Positions 52,137 to 62,789 of a stretch of DNA of 64,000 nt are shown piece by piece. Within the stretch, counting starts at the first letter, position 1. Every line of letters begins with the position of its first letter. Origin of the DNA: Neurospora crassa OR74A (taxonomy: Eukaryota > Ascomycota > Sordariomycetes > Sordariales > Sordariaceae); contig NC_026503.1 of NCBI RefSeq assembly GCF_000182925.2, positions 2,294,001 through 2,358,000 of the forward strand, given 5' to 3'. A program made the translations under genes and the position numbers. The notes below the pieces were generated by a model, which worked only from the letters and a program-made list of their open reading frames with translations, did no database searches and was not told the DNA's origin.

Positions 52137-53814
52137 CGTGGCCGGAATTGGGTGAGGATGCAAGTTTGCCGGATTGTCGCTTTACGCCGCCCGTCTGTAG
52201 TCGGTTGCTGCAGTCTCTGCTATCCGTGATGACGGCGTGTATGGCATGGAGGGGAGACGGCGATCGATAACTGTACTTGTAGCAACGGGGAACGGTCAAA
52301 TTGTTGCAGTAGAAATCCTGAATATAGTCCGATATTTGTCAAGAATGACCAAAAAGGGACCTTGGCGTCAACAGGAGTCAGACGGACGAGCGAGCCTCAC
52401 AAGTTTGATCAAGATGGTGTTTGGATGGGAAAAGGCAGCGAGGCAAGATCAGACGCAGGCGAGAATCTAGGTAGCTAGCAGGTCCCGTCGTGGTTGAGAA
52501 CCTCAACGGCCACACACACCCAGCCCAGACAATATAAGACACAGGACAATCAATTGGAGCCCGCTCTTGGGCGGCGGGTTTGGGGCCTGGGGTTAGATTG
52601 TTGATCCGGACCGGCGCTTGGAGATCGAAAACTTCGCTAGTGCAGTGTGCGCTAGTTTTGAGGACCTTGCTGGCACACGGTAGCCGGCCCTGAATGGGCT
52701 GTTGGCGTCGTGAAGGTAAGCAGGTGATCAGATTGGATGGAAGAATGGAAGTCAATGGGTCAGATAAGTATTGTTTCGGTCGGTAGGTACAATGGAGTGC
52801 AGGTGCCTGGGGCGTCGAGTGCGGAGAACGAAGACAATGCAAGATGCAGGGCGGATGTGGAGGGAACTTGCAGCCTTGGATGCCTGGGTGTCGACTGCAG
52901 TGCCGCAAGTTGATAGGGACTGCCGGTTTTGACGTCGAAGAAGTCGATTGATTTTGGACCGAGATATCCAGGCTGAGGTTGGGAAGGCGAACAATTGCAG
53001 CTCACGCAGGCTTTTTAACAAGGACCGTCCGTTCGTGATAAGAAGCAGCGAAAGCAACAAGGATCTTTATCATCGATGCCATCATAGGTCTCCTTCTTGG
53101 CCTTGTACCTACCATATGTAGACCACAGATCCCCGATTTGGACTCGGCCCACTTTGTTTCTCTTTTTTGTTTGGTAGCTGTCATGAGCAATTGTCCATCA
53201 TGAGTCTCAACAATTCAGCTTTCTGATGGATATCTATAGATGCTGTTTGGTCTAGCATATTTCTCAGGTCTCATATGGGCTAGTCAGGGTTGCTCAGTCA
53301 AAGAGACCCTGAGTTTCCGAGATCGAAAAAGAGCACTGAAATACCTATACTGCATACCTCTACCAACCTGTCAATGCGTTGGAACAGTTGGCAAAATGCT
53401 CCATATCAGTTGCAACGAAGGGACTGGACAGCATTCTATCTCGAAGTCTCTGCCCACCAGCTGAATCAGATGAAGTGCATGTGTTTGTGATGTGGTACCG
53501 TCCAGTTGCCCGGTGGGGACCTCCCCACTCCGTCGCCGTGTCACCAACCGTTCGGGGGAGCCGGGGTCACTGGGTCCTCGGGTGTCCCTTGGAGATGCCG
53601 CGGGGGCGCGAGTCGCAAGTCGCGGGTCGCGGATCGTGGGAAATTTTATTAAGTTGAGCTTTGGAACTTTTCCACCATTGCAATTTCCCTTGTCCGAATC
53701 TCCTCAGCACCTCGCTCGCCTCAAAGCCGCGGAGAGTACCCCTTGCGCGCACCCCGACAGGAAGCAGGCCCATCCAGTCTATCCAGCAGGGCAACCCCAC
53801 GACAGCTAGTCACC
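52137..53814. other. 1.7-kb divergent promoter region (ZIP and nuclease genes)
   Basis: It holds both promoters. I see no coding exon. Minus-strand frames at 52378-52908 and 52752-53060 have no family features. Confidence 0.4.
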
Positions 53815-54813
53815 ATGTCGAAAGCTACCATCGCCGTCATTGCCGCCGTGAGCGCCGCCGGTGGTGCCGCGGCCACCGCCGCTATGCTCTCCCTCAAGAG
53901 CGACAAGAAGGTCGACACCACCTCGCTGAACGCTCCCGTTCCCGCTGCCCCTTCCAAGCCTGGTCCGGTTCCCGCCAGCCAGGTCTTCAGCGCGCCCGCT
54001 CTCGCCGGCGGTTATAAACCTGTCGACCCCTCGGCCTTCTTCGAGTACGGCTTCCCGGGCCCCGTCGCTGATCTCGCGACCCGCCAAGGCTTTGTGTCCT
54101 CGTACGACCGCCGCACCAAGAACCCGCACTGGACGGTGGAGCACATCACGCCCGAGTCCCTGTCCATGTCCGAAGGCGACCGCAAGAAGTCTACTTTCGT
54201 CGAAGACGAGGCGATCCCCGAAAAGTTCCGCGGCAAGCTCAAGGACTACTTCCGCTCCGGCTTCGATCGCGGGCACCAGGTTCCCGCGGCCGACTGCAAG
54301 TGGTCGCAAGCCGCCATGGACGACACCTTTTACCTGTCCAACATGTGCCCGCAGGTGGGCGAGGGTTTCAACCGCGACTACTGGGCGCACTTTGAGGATT
54401 TCTGCCGTCGCCTGACGAAGCAGTACCCTTCCGTCCGCATCGTCACCGGACCTCTGTACCTGCCCAAGCGCGACCCCAGCGACAACAAGTGGTACGTCAA
54501 GTACGAGATGATCGGGCAGCCCCCTAACGTGGCGGTGCCGACGCACTTTTACAAGGTCATCTTTGCCGAGGACGGCAAGAAGGGAGGAAACGTTGCGCTA
54601 GGAGCTTTCGTGTTGCCCAACGCCAAGATCCCCAACGATAAGCCGCTGCAGGACTTTGAGGTGCCCCTGGAGGCGGTCGAGAGGGCGAGCGGTCTCGAGT
54701 TTGCGAGCAAGCTGCCGGTACAGAGGAGGAAGAGGTTGTGTGCGGAGGCGAACTGCTCCCTTATTGTCAAGGACTATGCCGAGAGGCAGAAGTCGTTTGG
54801 TAAGAAGCAGTAG
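53815..54813 (+). CDS. nuc1: Mitochondrial DNA/RNA non-specific endonuclease (EndoG/Nuc1), 332 aa
   Basis: A single exon; the start CACCATG at 53815 is in good context. The frame is open upstream but without another ATG in it. The product is an EndoG-type beta-beta-alpha-metal nuclease, normally kept in mitochondria and able to cut DNA and RNA; in yeast Nuc1 acts in mitochondrial recombination and cell death. An N-terminal hydrophobic Ala-rich helix (about 5-27) with few charges serves as an import and membrane anchor. A linker of Pro/Ala follows. The catalytic motif is DRGHQVPAAD at 151-160, with His154 the general base; the metal-binding Asn lies downstream in FNRDYW. The end of the domain has GAFVLPNAKIP. 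The C-terminal 50 residues are basic. Length matches yeast Nuc1 (329 residues). Confidence 0.95.
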   Translation: MSKATIAVIAAVSAAGGAAATAAMLSLKSDKKVDTTSLNAPVPAAPSKPGPVPASQVFSAPALAGGYKPVDPSAFFEYGFPGPVADLATRQGFVSSYDRRTKNPHWTVEHITPESLSMSEGDRKKSTFVEDEAIPEKFRGKLKDYFRSGFDRGHQVPAADCKWSQAAMDDTFYLSNMCPQVGEGFNRDYWAHFEDFCRRLTKQYPSVRIVTGPLYLPKRDPSDNKWYVKYEMIGQPPNVAVPTHFYKVIFAEDGKKGGNVALGAFVLPNAKIPNDKPLQDFEVPLEAVERASGLEFASKLPVQRRKRLCAEANCSLIVKDYAERQKSFGKKQ

Positions 54814-55902
54814 GGGGATGACAAAGGTATTGTGGGGAGGGGGGGAGAATAGAGAGAGAAAGAGAGAGAGAGAAAAATGATGGTTGTATCGAGGACGGTA
54901 TCACCCAAGATGACCTCTTGTGTACACCTCGATTTCTTGCCGTGACGAAGGTTGGGGATAAGGTCGATAAATGGGAGTCTAGCGGGGAAGGCCGCTGTGA
55001 GGCTTGTACTTGCATACAGGCGGGTTGTGCATAGCATCATACATGAGCATAGTTTAGCGTTTTATGATTATACCCCCATTGGAAAGGGAACACTGTCCGA
55101 AGTCGAACTTGACAGGGTTCAGTTAAAGGTGTTGGTCGGTCAACTGCATATGGACATCAGGCATACGTGCGCTTCTACTCCTTTAGCCCTGCGGTGTGCC
55201 TTCCAAATCAGAGCTCATTTTCGCGAGCTGATATATGACGGCAAGCCCATTCGCCAGGCAAGCACTTATCGACACCAAGGCATCCTTGATCACAGCCCGT
55301 ACAGTGAACCAAGCATGATATCAGTGCATAACGTAGGGAAGAGGTTTAAAGCTCCACAGCCAACCTTAGTAGCAGATTAGGGGGTAGCAACCATGGTGAT
55401 ATATTCAATGCCCACCAGGCAACTCAAAGTCGTCTGTCTATCTGATCAAGGTTCCTCACTCAAGCACCGGCGAGGTACCTATCTTTCCCGACAACATCAA
55501 GCTAGCCAAACAGGAAGTTCGAAGTTAAACCCACACACAGTCGCGAAACGATCGTAATCCCTTTCTCTCTTTCTCTCTTTCCTTTGTTCATCGTTCCCGC
55601 CTTCCAAATGTTGTTCATCTGATCTTGTCTCGGTTGGGTATACGTTCACACCGCTCTGATCAACGAATCCATCCATTCCCAAAACGTCAACCATCAACCA
55701 CAGGGTATCGGTATCCATGTCTACATGGTACGTTGTGGCTGCGATAGCCATCTGGATGGAAGATCAGCATTATTGGTCAGTCAGTCAGTCAGTCAGTCAG
55801 TCAGTCATGACCCTAACCACCGACATAGGTGATCAACGTTGATGTAAACATACCAACCCCCATTCAACTACCCCCCCTTTCTATCTTCATAGACCGCAGT
55901 CT
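54814..55902. other. 1.1-kb convergent intergenic region
   Basis: It lies between stop codons of the nuclease and the small gene. A GA-rich tract (54848-54873) follows the nuclease stop. Eight GTCA units lie at 55776-55807. No gene is supported. Confidence 0.45.
55776..55807. repeat. GTCA tetranucleotide repeat, eight units
   Basis: Eight perfect tandem GTCA units. The same tetranucleotide (as CAGT) forms the repeat upstream of Sen15. Confidence 0.9.
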
Positions 55903-56452
55903 TTAACCAGACTGGTACTTCTTCTTGGAATAAGCCGTAGTAGTCGAAGCCTCCGTCTCCTCGGGCTTCTGGTCCTTCGCGGACTCATCCTTGAAACTAG
56001 AGTCTTTAGACTCGTCCTTCTTGGAATCGGTGGTGGCCCCGGTCTGATCTTTGGGGACTTGCTCGTTACCTGGGAAGGTGGTGCCACCCGTGGTGGTGTC
56101 TTGGCCGGAGGTCTGGTCGCAAAAATAAGGGGCAGGAAAAGCTGTTAGCAAGGGGTGTCTGGTGCGGTAGATGATGATATGGCTGTGGTTGGGCTGGAGG
56201 TTCTGTGTAAAAAAAAACTGGTGAGGGTTGGTGTGGAATTGGAGTGGGATGGACCATGAAAATGCTAAGGATAAGGATGCTGAGGATGAAAGGATATGAG
56301 ATGATGGCCTCACGAATGTCTCCTCGCGAGTCTGTGAGTGGTGGAGAAGACAGATGTGAGACTTAGCAAAAATGTGTCTTTTGTGAATGATCATGAAGAT
56401 TAGAGGATTGGGTAAAAGGAGATAGGCAACGTACGTTATCGTAAGACGACAT
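55903..56452 (-). CDS. Small hydrophilic protein of unknown function, about 81 aa
   Basis: Three coding exons: 56452-56435 (18 nt), 56331-56314 (18 nt) and 56112-55903 (210 nt). The ATG is in CACCATG context. Donors are gtacgt and gtgagg; acceptors are cacag and gaccag, and all junctions are phase 0. The product begins MSSYDN, TREETF, TSGQDTTTGG and ends in a Lys/Glu/Ser/Asp/Thr-rich, disordered-looking tail (KKDESKDSSFKDES, then YSKKKYQSG). I do not recognise the family. No signal peptide or membrane span is visible. A second in-frame acceptor at 56203 would insert 30 codons without a stop. The chosen acceptor has a GCTAAC branch-point-like site about 30 nt upstream. The low-complexity composition makes this a moderate call, supported by start context, splice phase and codon consistency. 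Confidence 0.6.
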
Positions 56453-57219
56453 GGTGATAGAGTTGCGAAGTAGGTTAGAGAAGTGGTTGAATGGTGCTTG
56501 TAGTAGAAGGCTATGGATATATCATGCAGATGAGGATATAAGACTCTCAATGCTCTTCTTTTAGATCTTTTCATTCTTGCAACTCGGCGACTCCCTCATA
56601 CTTATACTTTTTTTTCCGTCCAAAATTCTCGTCCTCTGAATTCCTTCTTCCTTCTCCTTCCTCTTCCCATCCAAGAAAGTTCGCAGAGTAACCTTCGCCT
56701 CTCCAAACGCTTTCATCTTACCGCTAAACAACCAAGCAAGTTCTTTCTCCACTGTACACAAAAGAACAGATTCCGCGCAACACCACCGCAACCATTCCTT
56801 GCTCCTTGAAACCACAATCATACCCATCTCTTCCCGTTTTGCCCTTCCACGAGTCGTTTACCGCCCACCCAAGTCTTTCTCAGACGATACCACCATCAAC
56901 CGACCGCAAGGCGAGAGGAGGAGGCCACGTCGAAATCGTCTCATGCCATCATCCTCCTTTCCCCTCCAGTCATCTTACCGCTTGCCGCCTTCAAACTTCT
57001 TGCCGAAGTGTCTCCGGTTACCTCGATATACTCACTGCACGGTAGAGGTAACTTGTCCCACGTTTTGGGTTTGGACTCTGAAGTAGCTCAGGTGGAAGCT
57101 CAAACGCGATTACCATTCACTCACGCGCCTTCATTTTCGCCTTGCCGACGAGCAAAATCCTTCCTTGTAATGCCTCTAGTGCAGCAGAAAATGGTACTTC
57201 TCTTTTCTTCTAAACTTTT

Positions 57220-57254
<35 letters not shown>

Positions 57255-58296
57255 GTTACTTTTTGGGTCTTGCGGTCACTTTTCTCCTTTCCCCGTCCCA
57301 ACCGCCTTTCCGCCATCCTCAAGTCCAACGAAAAGAGGTAGCCAGGCAGCAAGGTGTACCTGTCGTGTACTGTAGTAGTCGTTATGTATAATCAAATGCC
57401 TGCGTAATCTCCTTTTCTACCGCCTTTTGCTTTCCCGCTCTTCTCCTCTTGTCTTATTCAAGTAAAATCCGAGACAAGTTGACGCGCGGACACACAACCG
57501 GTCAGGAACATCAAACCATGTGGTTCCCTCATGGCTTCGCTCGCCTCGATGTTCTGGTCAAAGAACTGTCCGACACCATCCCCCCGATCAAGTGAGGTGA
57601 GGGGAAAAGAGAGAACGAACAAAAGAGCGAGACTGAAACAGAATTGGTTGTTCCGCGCACGCCTTCTAGCAAGGCACAATGGTTGGACTGTATCATCGCC
57701 GTAGATCCCGTAATTGGACCAGAGAAAGGTGAGGGGGGGAAGGGAAATGAAAGGCTCGGTCGGTGTACTACCTACCGCCGTATATAACAGGCCGCTTTGG
57801 GGGACGGTGAGTCTCACATGTTATGCGGGCGAGATACGCACTGTATTAGTCGTGGGTGCGCATGAGAAAATGACCAAGTCATTGTTGTTTGCAAAAGCAA
57901 AGCGGTCGTCAATCCAGCCTCATGGCTTCAACATTGAAAGTCGATAGGAGCCTCGGGTCAGTCTGCTGATGACGCTGCCATACTAGACTAAGAGGCTGGG
58001 CGTGCCACGCCCCACGGCATCATTGACGCAACTGCGACTGAGAGTTCAATTCGATGACCAGGCGAGAGAGTTGGGCAAGAAAGGAGTACAAGTCGTATCA
58101 GTTTGAGCAAAGTGTTACGACCAGCCGCGTAAGCCGGCGGGGCGGCAGGCAGGCGAGAAAGTTGACTACTGGACGGCAAAAAGAAGGGGGTATCGACATA
58201 TTATTTTGAGAACTGAGAACTTCCATGCCTTTTACTGAAGTAAAGAGAAAAATGTCATTATTCCATATGCAGGAGGAAAAAACAAGACACAGACAA
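56453..58296. other. 1.8-kb intergenic region
   Basis: It holds the promoter of the small gene and the 3' flank of pex8. It contains a T32 tract (57222-57253) and pyrimidine-rich stretches. No coding exon is supported on either strand. Confidence 0.45.
57222..57253. repeat. Poly-T tract (32 T)
   Basis: An uninterrupted T run preceded by a C-interrupted T stretch. Length is probably variable or uncertain. Confidence 0.85.
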
Positions 58297-60528
58297 TCAG
58301 AGCTTGGCTCGGTCCATGTTGTTCTGAATGGCACCACTCATCATGGGCACGTCAGGAAGTCCTCCTTGAGATCCATAGAGAACGGCTTGCCTGCCTCCCT
58401 TTGTCCCCCACCATGCAACACCAATAGCCGATCTCTCGACGTCCATCTCTCCGCTGACCAGGATCTCCCAGAACCGTCTCTTGGCAGCCTCCCTCATGGC
58501 CACGTCTTCGATCTGGTTCACAGCATGAGCGGCCTGGGTTAGCCAATCCTCAAAGATCCGGAGGTGGAGGAACGGCAGAGAATCTATCAAGGTCATCACC
58601 AAGGTACTCTGTTCAGACACGGGTAGCTCGGGAGTGGCCGATTGGACTTGAGTTTCAGGAGGCGGCAATGGCACCTTGCTTGCGACACCTATGCGGAAAC
58701 GGACCATCTCTAAAAGTGTCTCAGCCAGCTGTGGGTGGGTTGACGAAATGGGGTACGGGGGGGAAAGGATCTGCATCAAGGTCTTGAAGGCCAGGCGGAA
58801 TTGGCGCGGTGAAATGTGCGTGGGGAAGGCCGAGAACAGCGCCTCGGCATAGAAAGGGGCGAGCTTTACGGTGACGGGTGCGTTATGTGGGCACGAGAGA
58901 ACCGAAAGGACGGCGCTGTGTGCTGCCTCGAACAACTCGAGCATGCGTGGCGAGAGGGGGGTTGAGTGAGTCAGGTAGGCCATGGCCGGTTGCACAATGA
59001 GCGAATCGCAGTCCTCGGGTGTCAGCTTAAGGGGGAGGTGTTCGGCAACGTTCAAGTAGAACAAGTCCAGGGTTCTGTGAAGGGGATGTGGAGGAATGGT
59101 GCCCGGGTTAAGTGGCTTCGCATCGCGTAGAAAGCTGGCACAGGCGTCCGAGTACCTCGCCAGGTTGTCAACGGACGTAAGGTACGTGAAGGTGTATACC
59201 TGGAAGGCATCGCTTCCGTTCCGAGACGAGATGAAGTAGAGGTAGCGGAGGGCCTTGAGGGTCTTGCTGGCCACGACGGGTGCCATGGCATCATTCCTCA
59301 TCCGAGGATCGAGCAGACTGCGAGCCACAATGGTCTGTAACACCGCTACCGAGCCATACATGACCTTCCTCAAGAGCGTCCACAGAGCCACCCAAGGACC
59401 TTGTAGAGTCTCTTGGGTGAGGTATACTTCCTCCTCGGAGATTTCGATTTCCGAGAGCTTGCTAGCCTCCCATTCGTGCAGGAGCTTTTGGGTAAACGTG
59501 AGCAGATCATTCTGAGCCTGCAAGACAACGTTGGTATCACGCGCATGTTCGATGGCAAATCCAACGACCTTTGACAGAGGTCCAAGTCCATTGACCAACG
59601 GCTTTTGCTCAAGCTGGCGAAGAAGAAGAGCCGATGGGGAGTTCTCTTGCCAAGTAAAGTGGTTTCCTGATTGCTTGAGATCTCCATCGATAGTGCAAAG
59701 AAAGAGGCCGTCTTGCAAGCCATCTGCGCCAGTCATGCCATTCAGAGCAACGGGCACGATAGCGTCACAGTCCAGGGCGAGGCGAGAGGACTTTGAAAGT
59801 AGTGGGAAGGCGTAGGTGAGGGCCAGCGCTATCGGGCCGGGGGGAGCAGGGGGCTCTGGTTCGCGGTGTTGTCCGTGTGGTTGCTCATTGGGGCGGAGGG
59901 CAAGGTTGACAGCGGTGACGAAGGCTTGCTCGACGGTATTGCGCATCGAGTAGCTCAGGCCATGGCGATTCCTGGGATCTTTCTGACTTGTCATGCCAAG
60001 GAGAACACCGCAGAAGACAAGCAGATGCTGCCACCTGCTGGACTTGTCGTCTGCGCCCTTGAGGACGGCTGATACCCAGTCATCGCACGACAAACCACCA
60101 CCTGTGCGTGGCGCCTGTGGCACCGGCGGTCCTGCCTGAGATCCTCTCGAACCTGGCGGCAGGCCTTGTGACGCTCGCGACCCGGGCGGGCCATGCAGTG
60201 CCGGGTGTGTCTGAAGTGGAAGTGGCTGGGGCGGCTGCTTGTGTTTGGCTTGCTCTTGAAGTTTCGCGGCCTCCAACTCCTTGTTGCGGACGTGGGTGGC
60301 AGCGCTGTTGAAGATACTGATGACGCGGTAGCAGGCCCTCATGCCATCGCCGCGCTCCCATATTGCTGGCGCATTGAGCAGTTGCGAGGTGAGGACGGTG
60401 ATGTTGAGCGGGTTGGAGAGGTGGGTCAGCAGCGTGGTGGTGGTCGAGTATAACTGTTCGGTGCGATCATCGTCATGGACGTCCTGGTATAACCGAAGAA
60501 CATTGGTCAGAAGTCGTTCGACCGACAT
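58297..60528 (-). CDS. pex8: Peroxisomal import peroxin Pex8, 743 aa
   Basis: A single exon of 744 codons. Pex8 is a fungal peroxin on the lumenal face of the peroxisomal membrane. It bridges the docking complex and the RING complex and helps release cargo from the receptor Pex5. The product ends in AKL, a peroxisomal targeting signal type 1, as known fungal Pex8 proteins do. The opening MSVERLLTNVLRLYQDVHD begins an all-helical repeat-like protein; other family-like blocks are DDWVSAVLKGADDKSSRWQH, LVFCGVLLGM and SLPFLHLRIFEDWLTQ. A Pro/Gln-rich insert (about 110-155) interrupts the N-terminal part. No membrane span is visible, consistent with a peripheral lumenal protein. Identification rests on overall pattern, length (yeast Pex8 is 589 residues, filamentous forms longer) and the C-terminal signal. 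Confidence 0.85.
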   Translation of the reverse strand: MSVERLLTNVLRLYQDVHDDDRTEQLYSTTTTLLTHLSNPLNITVLTSQLLNAPAIWERGDGMRACYRVISIFNSAATHVRNKELEAAKLQEQAKHKQPPQPLPLQTHPALHGPPGSRASQGLPPGSRGSQAGPPVPQAPRTGGGLSCDDWVSAVLKGADDKSSRWQHLLVFCGVLLGMTSQKDPRNRHGLSYSMRNTVEQAFVTAVNLALRPNEQPHGQHREPEPPAPPGPIALALTYAFPLLSKSSRLALDCDAIVPVALNGMTGADGLQDGLFLCTIDGDLKQSGNHFTWQENSPSALLLRQLEQKPLVNGLGPLSKVVGFAIEHARDTNVVLQAQNDLLTFTQKLLHEWEASKLSEIEISEEEVYLTQETLQGPWVALWTLLRKVMYGSVAVLQTIVARSLLDPRMRNDAMAPVVASKTLKALRYLYFISSRNGSDAFQVYTFTYLTSVDNLARYSDACASFLRDAKPLNPGTIPPHPLHRTLDLFYLNVAEHLPLKLTPEDCDSLIVQPAMAYLTHSTPLSPRMLELFEAAHSAVLSVLSCPHNAPVTVKLAPFYAEALFSAFPTHISPRQFRLAFKTLMQILSPPYPISSTHPQLAETLLEMVRFRIGVASKVPLPPPETQVQSATPELPVSEQSTLVMTLIDSLPFLHLRIFEDWLTQAAHAVNQIEDVAMREAAKRRFWEILVSGEMDVERSAIGVAWWGTKGGRQAVLYGSQGGLPDVPMMSGAIQNNMDRAKL

Positions 60529-60570
60529 GGCGTGCTTCGTGTGGATGGGTCGCCCCTTCTCGTCGTGCTG

Positions 60571-60602
<32 letters not shown>

Positions 60603-61339
60603 TGTAGTGGTCGTCGTCGCCGCCGTCGCAAGTCTTCGTTTGTCAATTACGTCGTGGGATATTAGAGATTAATGGGGCGGTATGTAAGGACAGCGATGGG
60701 CAGGGGAACTAATCGAGATGATTGTCACGGTGGAACCATGTCATGTCTATTGGCAAAGAACAAACATTGAAGACGGGACCTGATGGAAGTGGAAGGTTGC
60801 GACCGTCGTTATTTCCTACCGGGGGCCGAGGTACTGTAAGGAGGAACGACGGTAAAGAGTGCAGTGTCAGTGGGTGAGGAGGCTCTCTGGGGGGCTCCAT
60901 TCGTTCGATTCCCGTCCCCGTTCAGCTGAACCCGACCTGATTCTTCTTGCCATCCATGCACATGCATGATACGGGGACGCCCCATAATATCGAGGTCCGG
61001 TCCAGTGTTACCTACCTAGTCATGTACTGTAACGTAATCGGCCAGTGTTCTTGGCATGTGCGCTTTTGTAAGTAAGGAACGAATGGTTACAAACGGGACT
61101 TTTCTTACAAGAAACACGGCCAACGACAACAAGCAGCAGCGAAACTCCAAAGAACATCACCAGACAATAGGTACTGAATCCATCCAGGCTACTAGCCAAA
61201 ATCACCATCAACCAAACCAGCCATTTTCCAAACTTTACACCAATCAATACTTGATACAACTACCCTCAGACGACATCACACCACGAGATAGTCAACATCT
61301 GCCCAGGCTACATTTTTCGCTTACAATTTTTGCAGCTCG
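60529..61339. other. 0.8-kb divergent promoter region (pex8 and TMEM170-like genes)
   Basis: It contains ten CGT units (60573-60602) in the likely pex8 leader. No gene is supported. Confidence 0.5.
60573..60602. repeat. CGT trinucleotide repeat, ten units
   Basis: Ten perfect CGT units, 45 nt upstream of the pex8 start codon on the template side, followed by degenerate copies to about 60630. Confidence 0.85.
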
Positions 61340-61847
61340 ATGGCAACGGAACCATCCGCAATGGAAACACGCTCGTACGGCTCTTGACTAGTTCCCCAAC
61401 ATAGTGTATCTCACTAACAGCCATACTTGCAGTATCATCCGAAAGGTTAAACCGGTTGGCTATGTCACTCCTCCCTTTCCTTCCCTCCACTGGCCTCCTC
61501 AACGTGACACCTATAGCCTCTACGACCTTGAGGACATGTGGCGCTTCACTCTTCTCTGGACCCTTATCATCTATGGCCTCGTTCACCTCGGTGCCGCTGG
61601 CATTGCGCTCATGATGCAGGTCGGCAAGAAGAAATCCAACTGGAAGTTCCTCTGGCTGGTCCCTTTGCTCTATGCTGCTGTTGCTGGCGCCGAGGCTCTG
61701 CTGGCCGGCTGTCTCGTTGGGCTGGTAGTGGGAGCCACTTACAAAGCGGGCGCATTCTCCATGTCGACGTGGATCCCCTTCATCTGGGGCTGGGTCAACG
61801 TGCTCATCTTGATCTTGTCGTCCTTCAGAATCCAGGGCGGTCTTTAG
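61340..61847 (+). CDS. TMEM170-like integral membrane protein, 149 aa
   Basis: Two exons, 61340-61374 and 61433-61847, joined in phase 2 by a 58-nt intron (gtacgg...cttgcag, branch site CACTAAC). The first exon gives MATEPSAMETRS. The second has a short Pro-rich lead, then RDTYSLYDLEDMWRFTLLW, which matches the conserved entry of TMEM170 proteins (LCSFPEMWYGVFLW in human). Three membrane spans follow (LIIYGLVHLGAAGIALMM, WLVPLLYAAVAGAEALLAGC, WGWVNVLILILSSF). Human TMEM170A helps shape ER sheets and the nuclear envelope; the same role here is only by family. The frame lacks any other ATG upstream of the membrane region, so the short first exon is needed. Confidence 0.82.
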
Positions 61848-62789
61848 TGGAACGTCTGGCTTCTCTGCAAGGCCAATAAGCTATGTGCTTTCTGGAAGTG
61901 CTCAGCATACCTCCACCGTTGATTCATCCAGGTACCGAGCCTCAAGCCGAGCTGACGGGAGGGAAGTGCCCGATGTTTTGAAATGGAACCCACCCGACCA
62001 ACTGACCCCTTTTTCGACATGGCGATCAGGAACCGGGACGATACGGGGTTCTAGGGGCACCTCGCGGGCGCGTCAGGGGCTCTGTAAACGAGTGGGCAGG
62101 CGCTTTCCATGGACTGGCTGGGACTGCCCGGAATTGCTTGCTAGGATCCCAGGTTGCGTCATTGTACTGCTCACAGCACCCCGGCCCCTGTATGCAACGC
62201 TGTTAGCGGTTCGAAGCGGGGCACAACATCCGTGAACGAGGAACTGCCCGCATCGAGGTCTTCTTGATGGAGATTTGTTGCTGATATCATTTCACCTTTG
62301 CATCCTCGACGGGACCCAACATCGCCTCTTTGTTTTCTGTGTTGCTGTTTGGCTTGCCGGGGTAAGGGGGGCCACTTTGTTGGCGTGTCAGACGACAATA
62401 CGAAGGAGATCGCGGGAGCGCAACAACAATATCTACGACTACAAACATCTCGTCGCGACTCGCTTTCTTGACCGCATCCCGACCGGCTCGACGAATACCT
62501 ACCACGTACCTACCTCTGCTTTCTGCACCCGGCAGCCTGCAATCGACAGGCCTCAGAATGGAAAGAATGGAAACATCGTCCAATTTGCGCCAGTGGTCGC
62601 AAGAGGGGTAAGTCTCCCTAAATGCTATTGTTTGGTTTTCTTGCCATTGTTCTCTGTTGCGACGTTGCCGTCCCCGGGCGCCAGCATATGATATGTGTAC
62701 ATCTTCGCTACCTCCCACTGCCTCTGTCGCCATAACCGTCTTGCCTACTCTGCCGGCTCCTTTGCATCACATCACCAGATCAGTCTACC
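61848..62789. other. 0.9-kb intergenic region upstream of ste14
   Basis: It holds the TMEM170-like 3' UTR and the ste14 leader. A donor-like GGTAAGT at 62608-62614 and an acceptor-like CACCAG near 62775-62780 could bound a 5' UTR intron. No coding exon is supported. Confidence 0.4.

Noticed and set aside
54952-55380. 142-codon frame downstream of the nuclease
   Set aside because: It begins at TTG, has no family features and lies in a convergent 3' region.
60890-60925. T-loop-like GTTCGATTC suggesting a tRNA
   Set aside because: The flanking bases do not pair into a T stem and no acceptor or anticodon arm fits.
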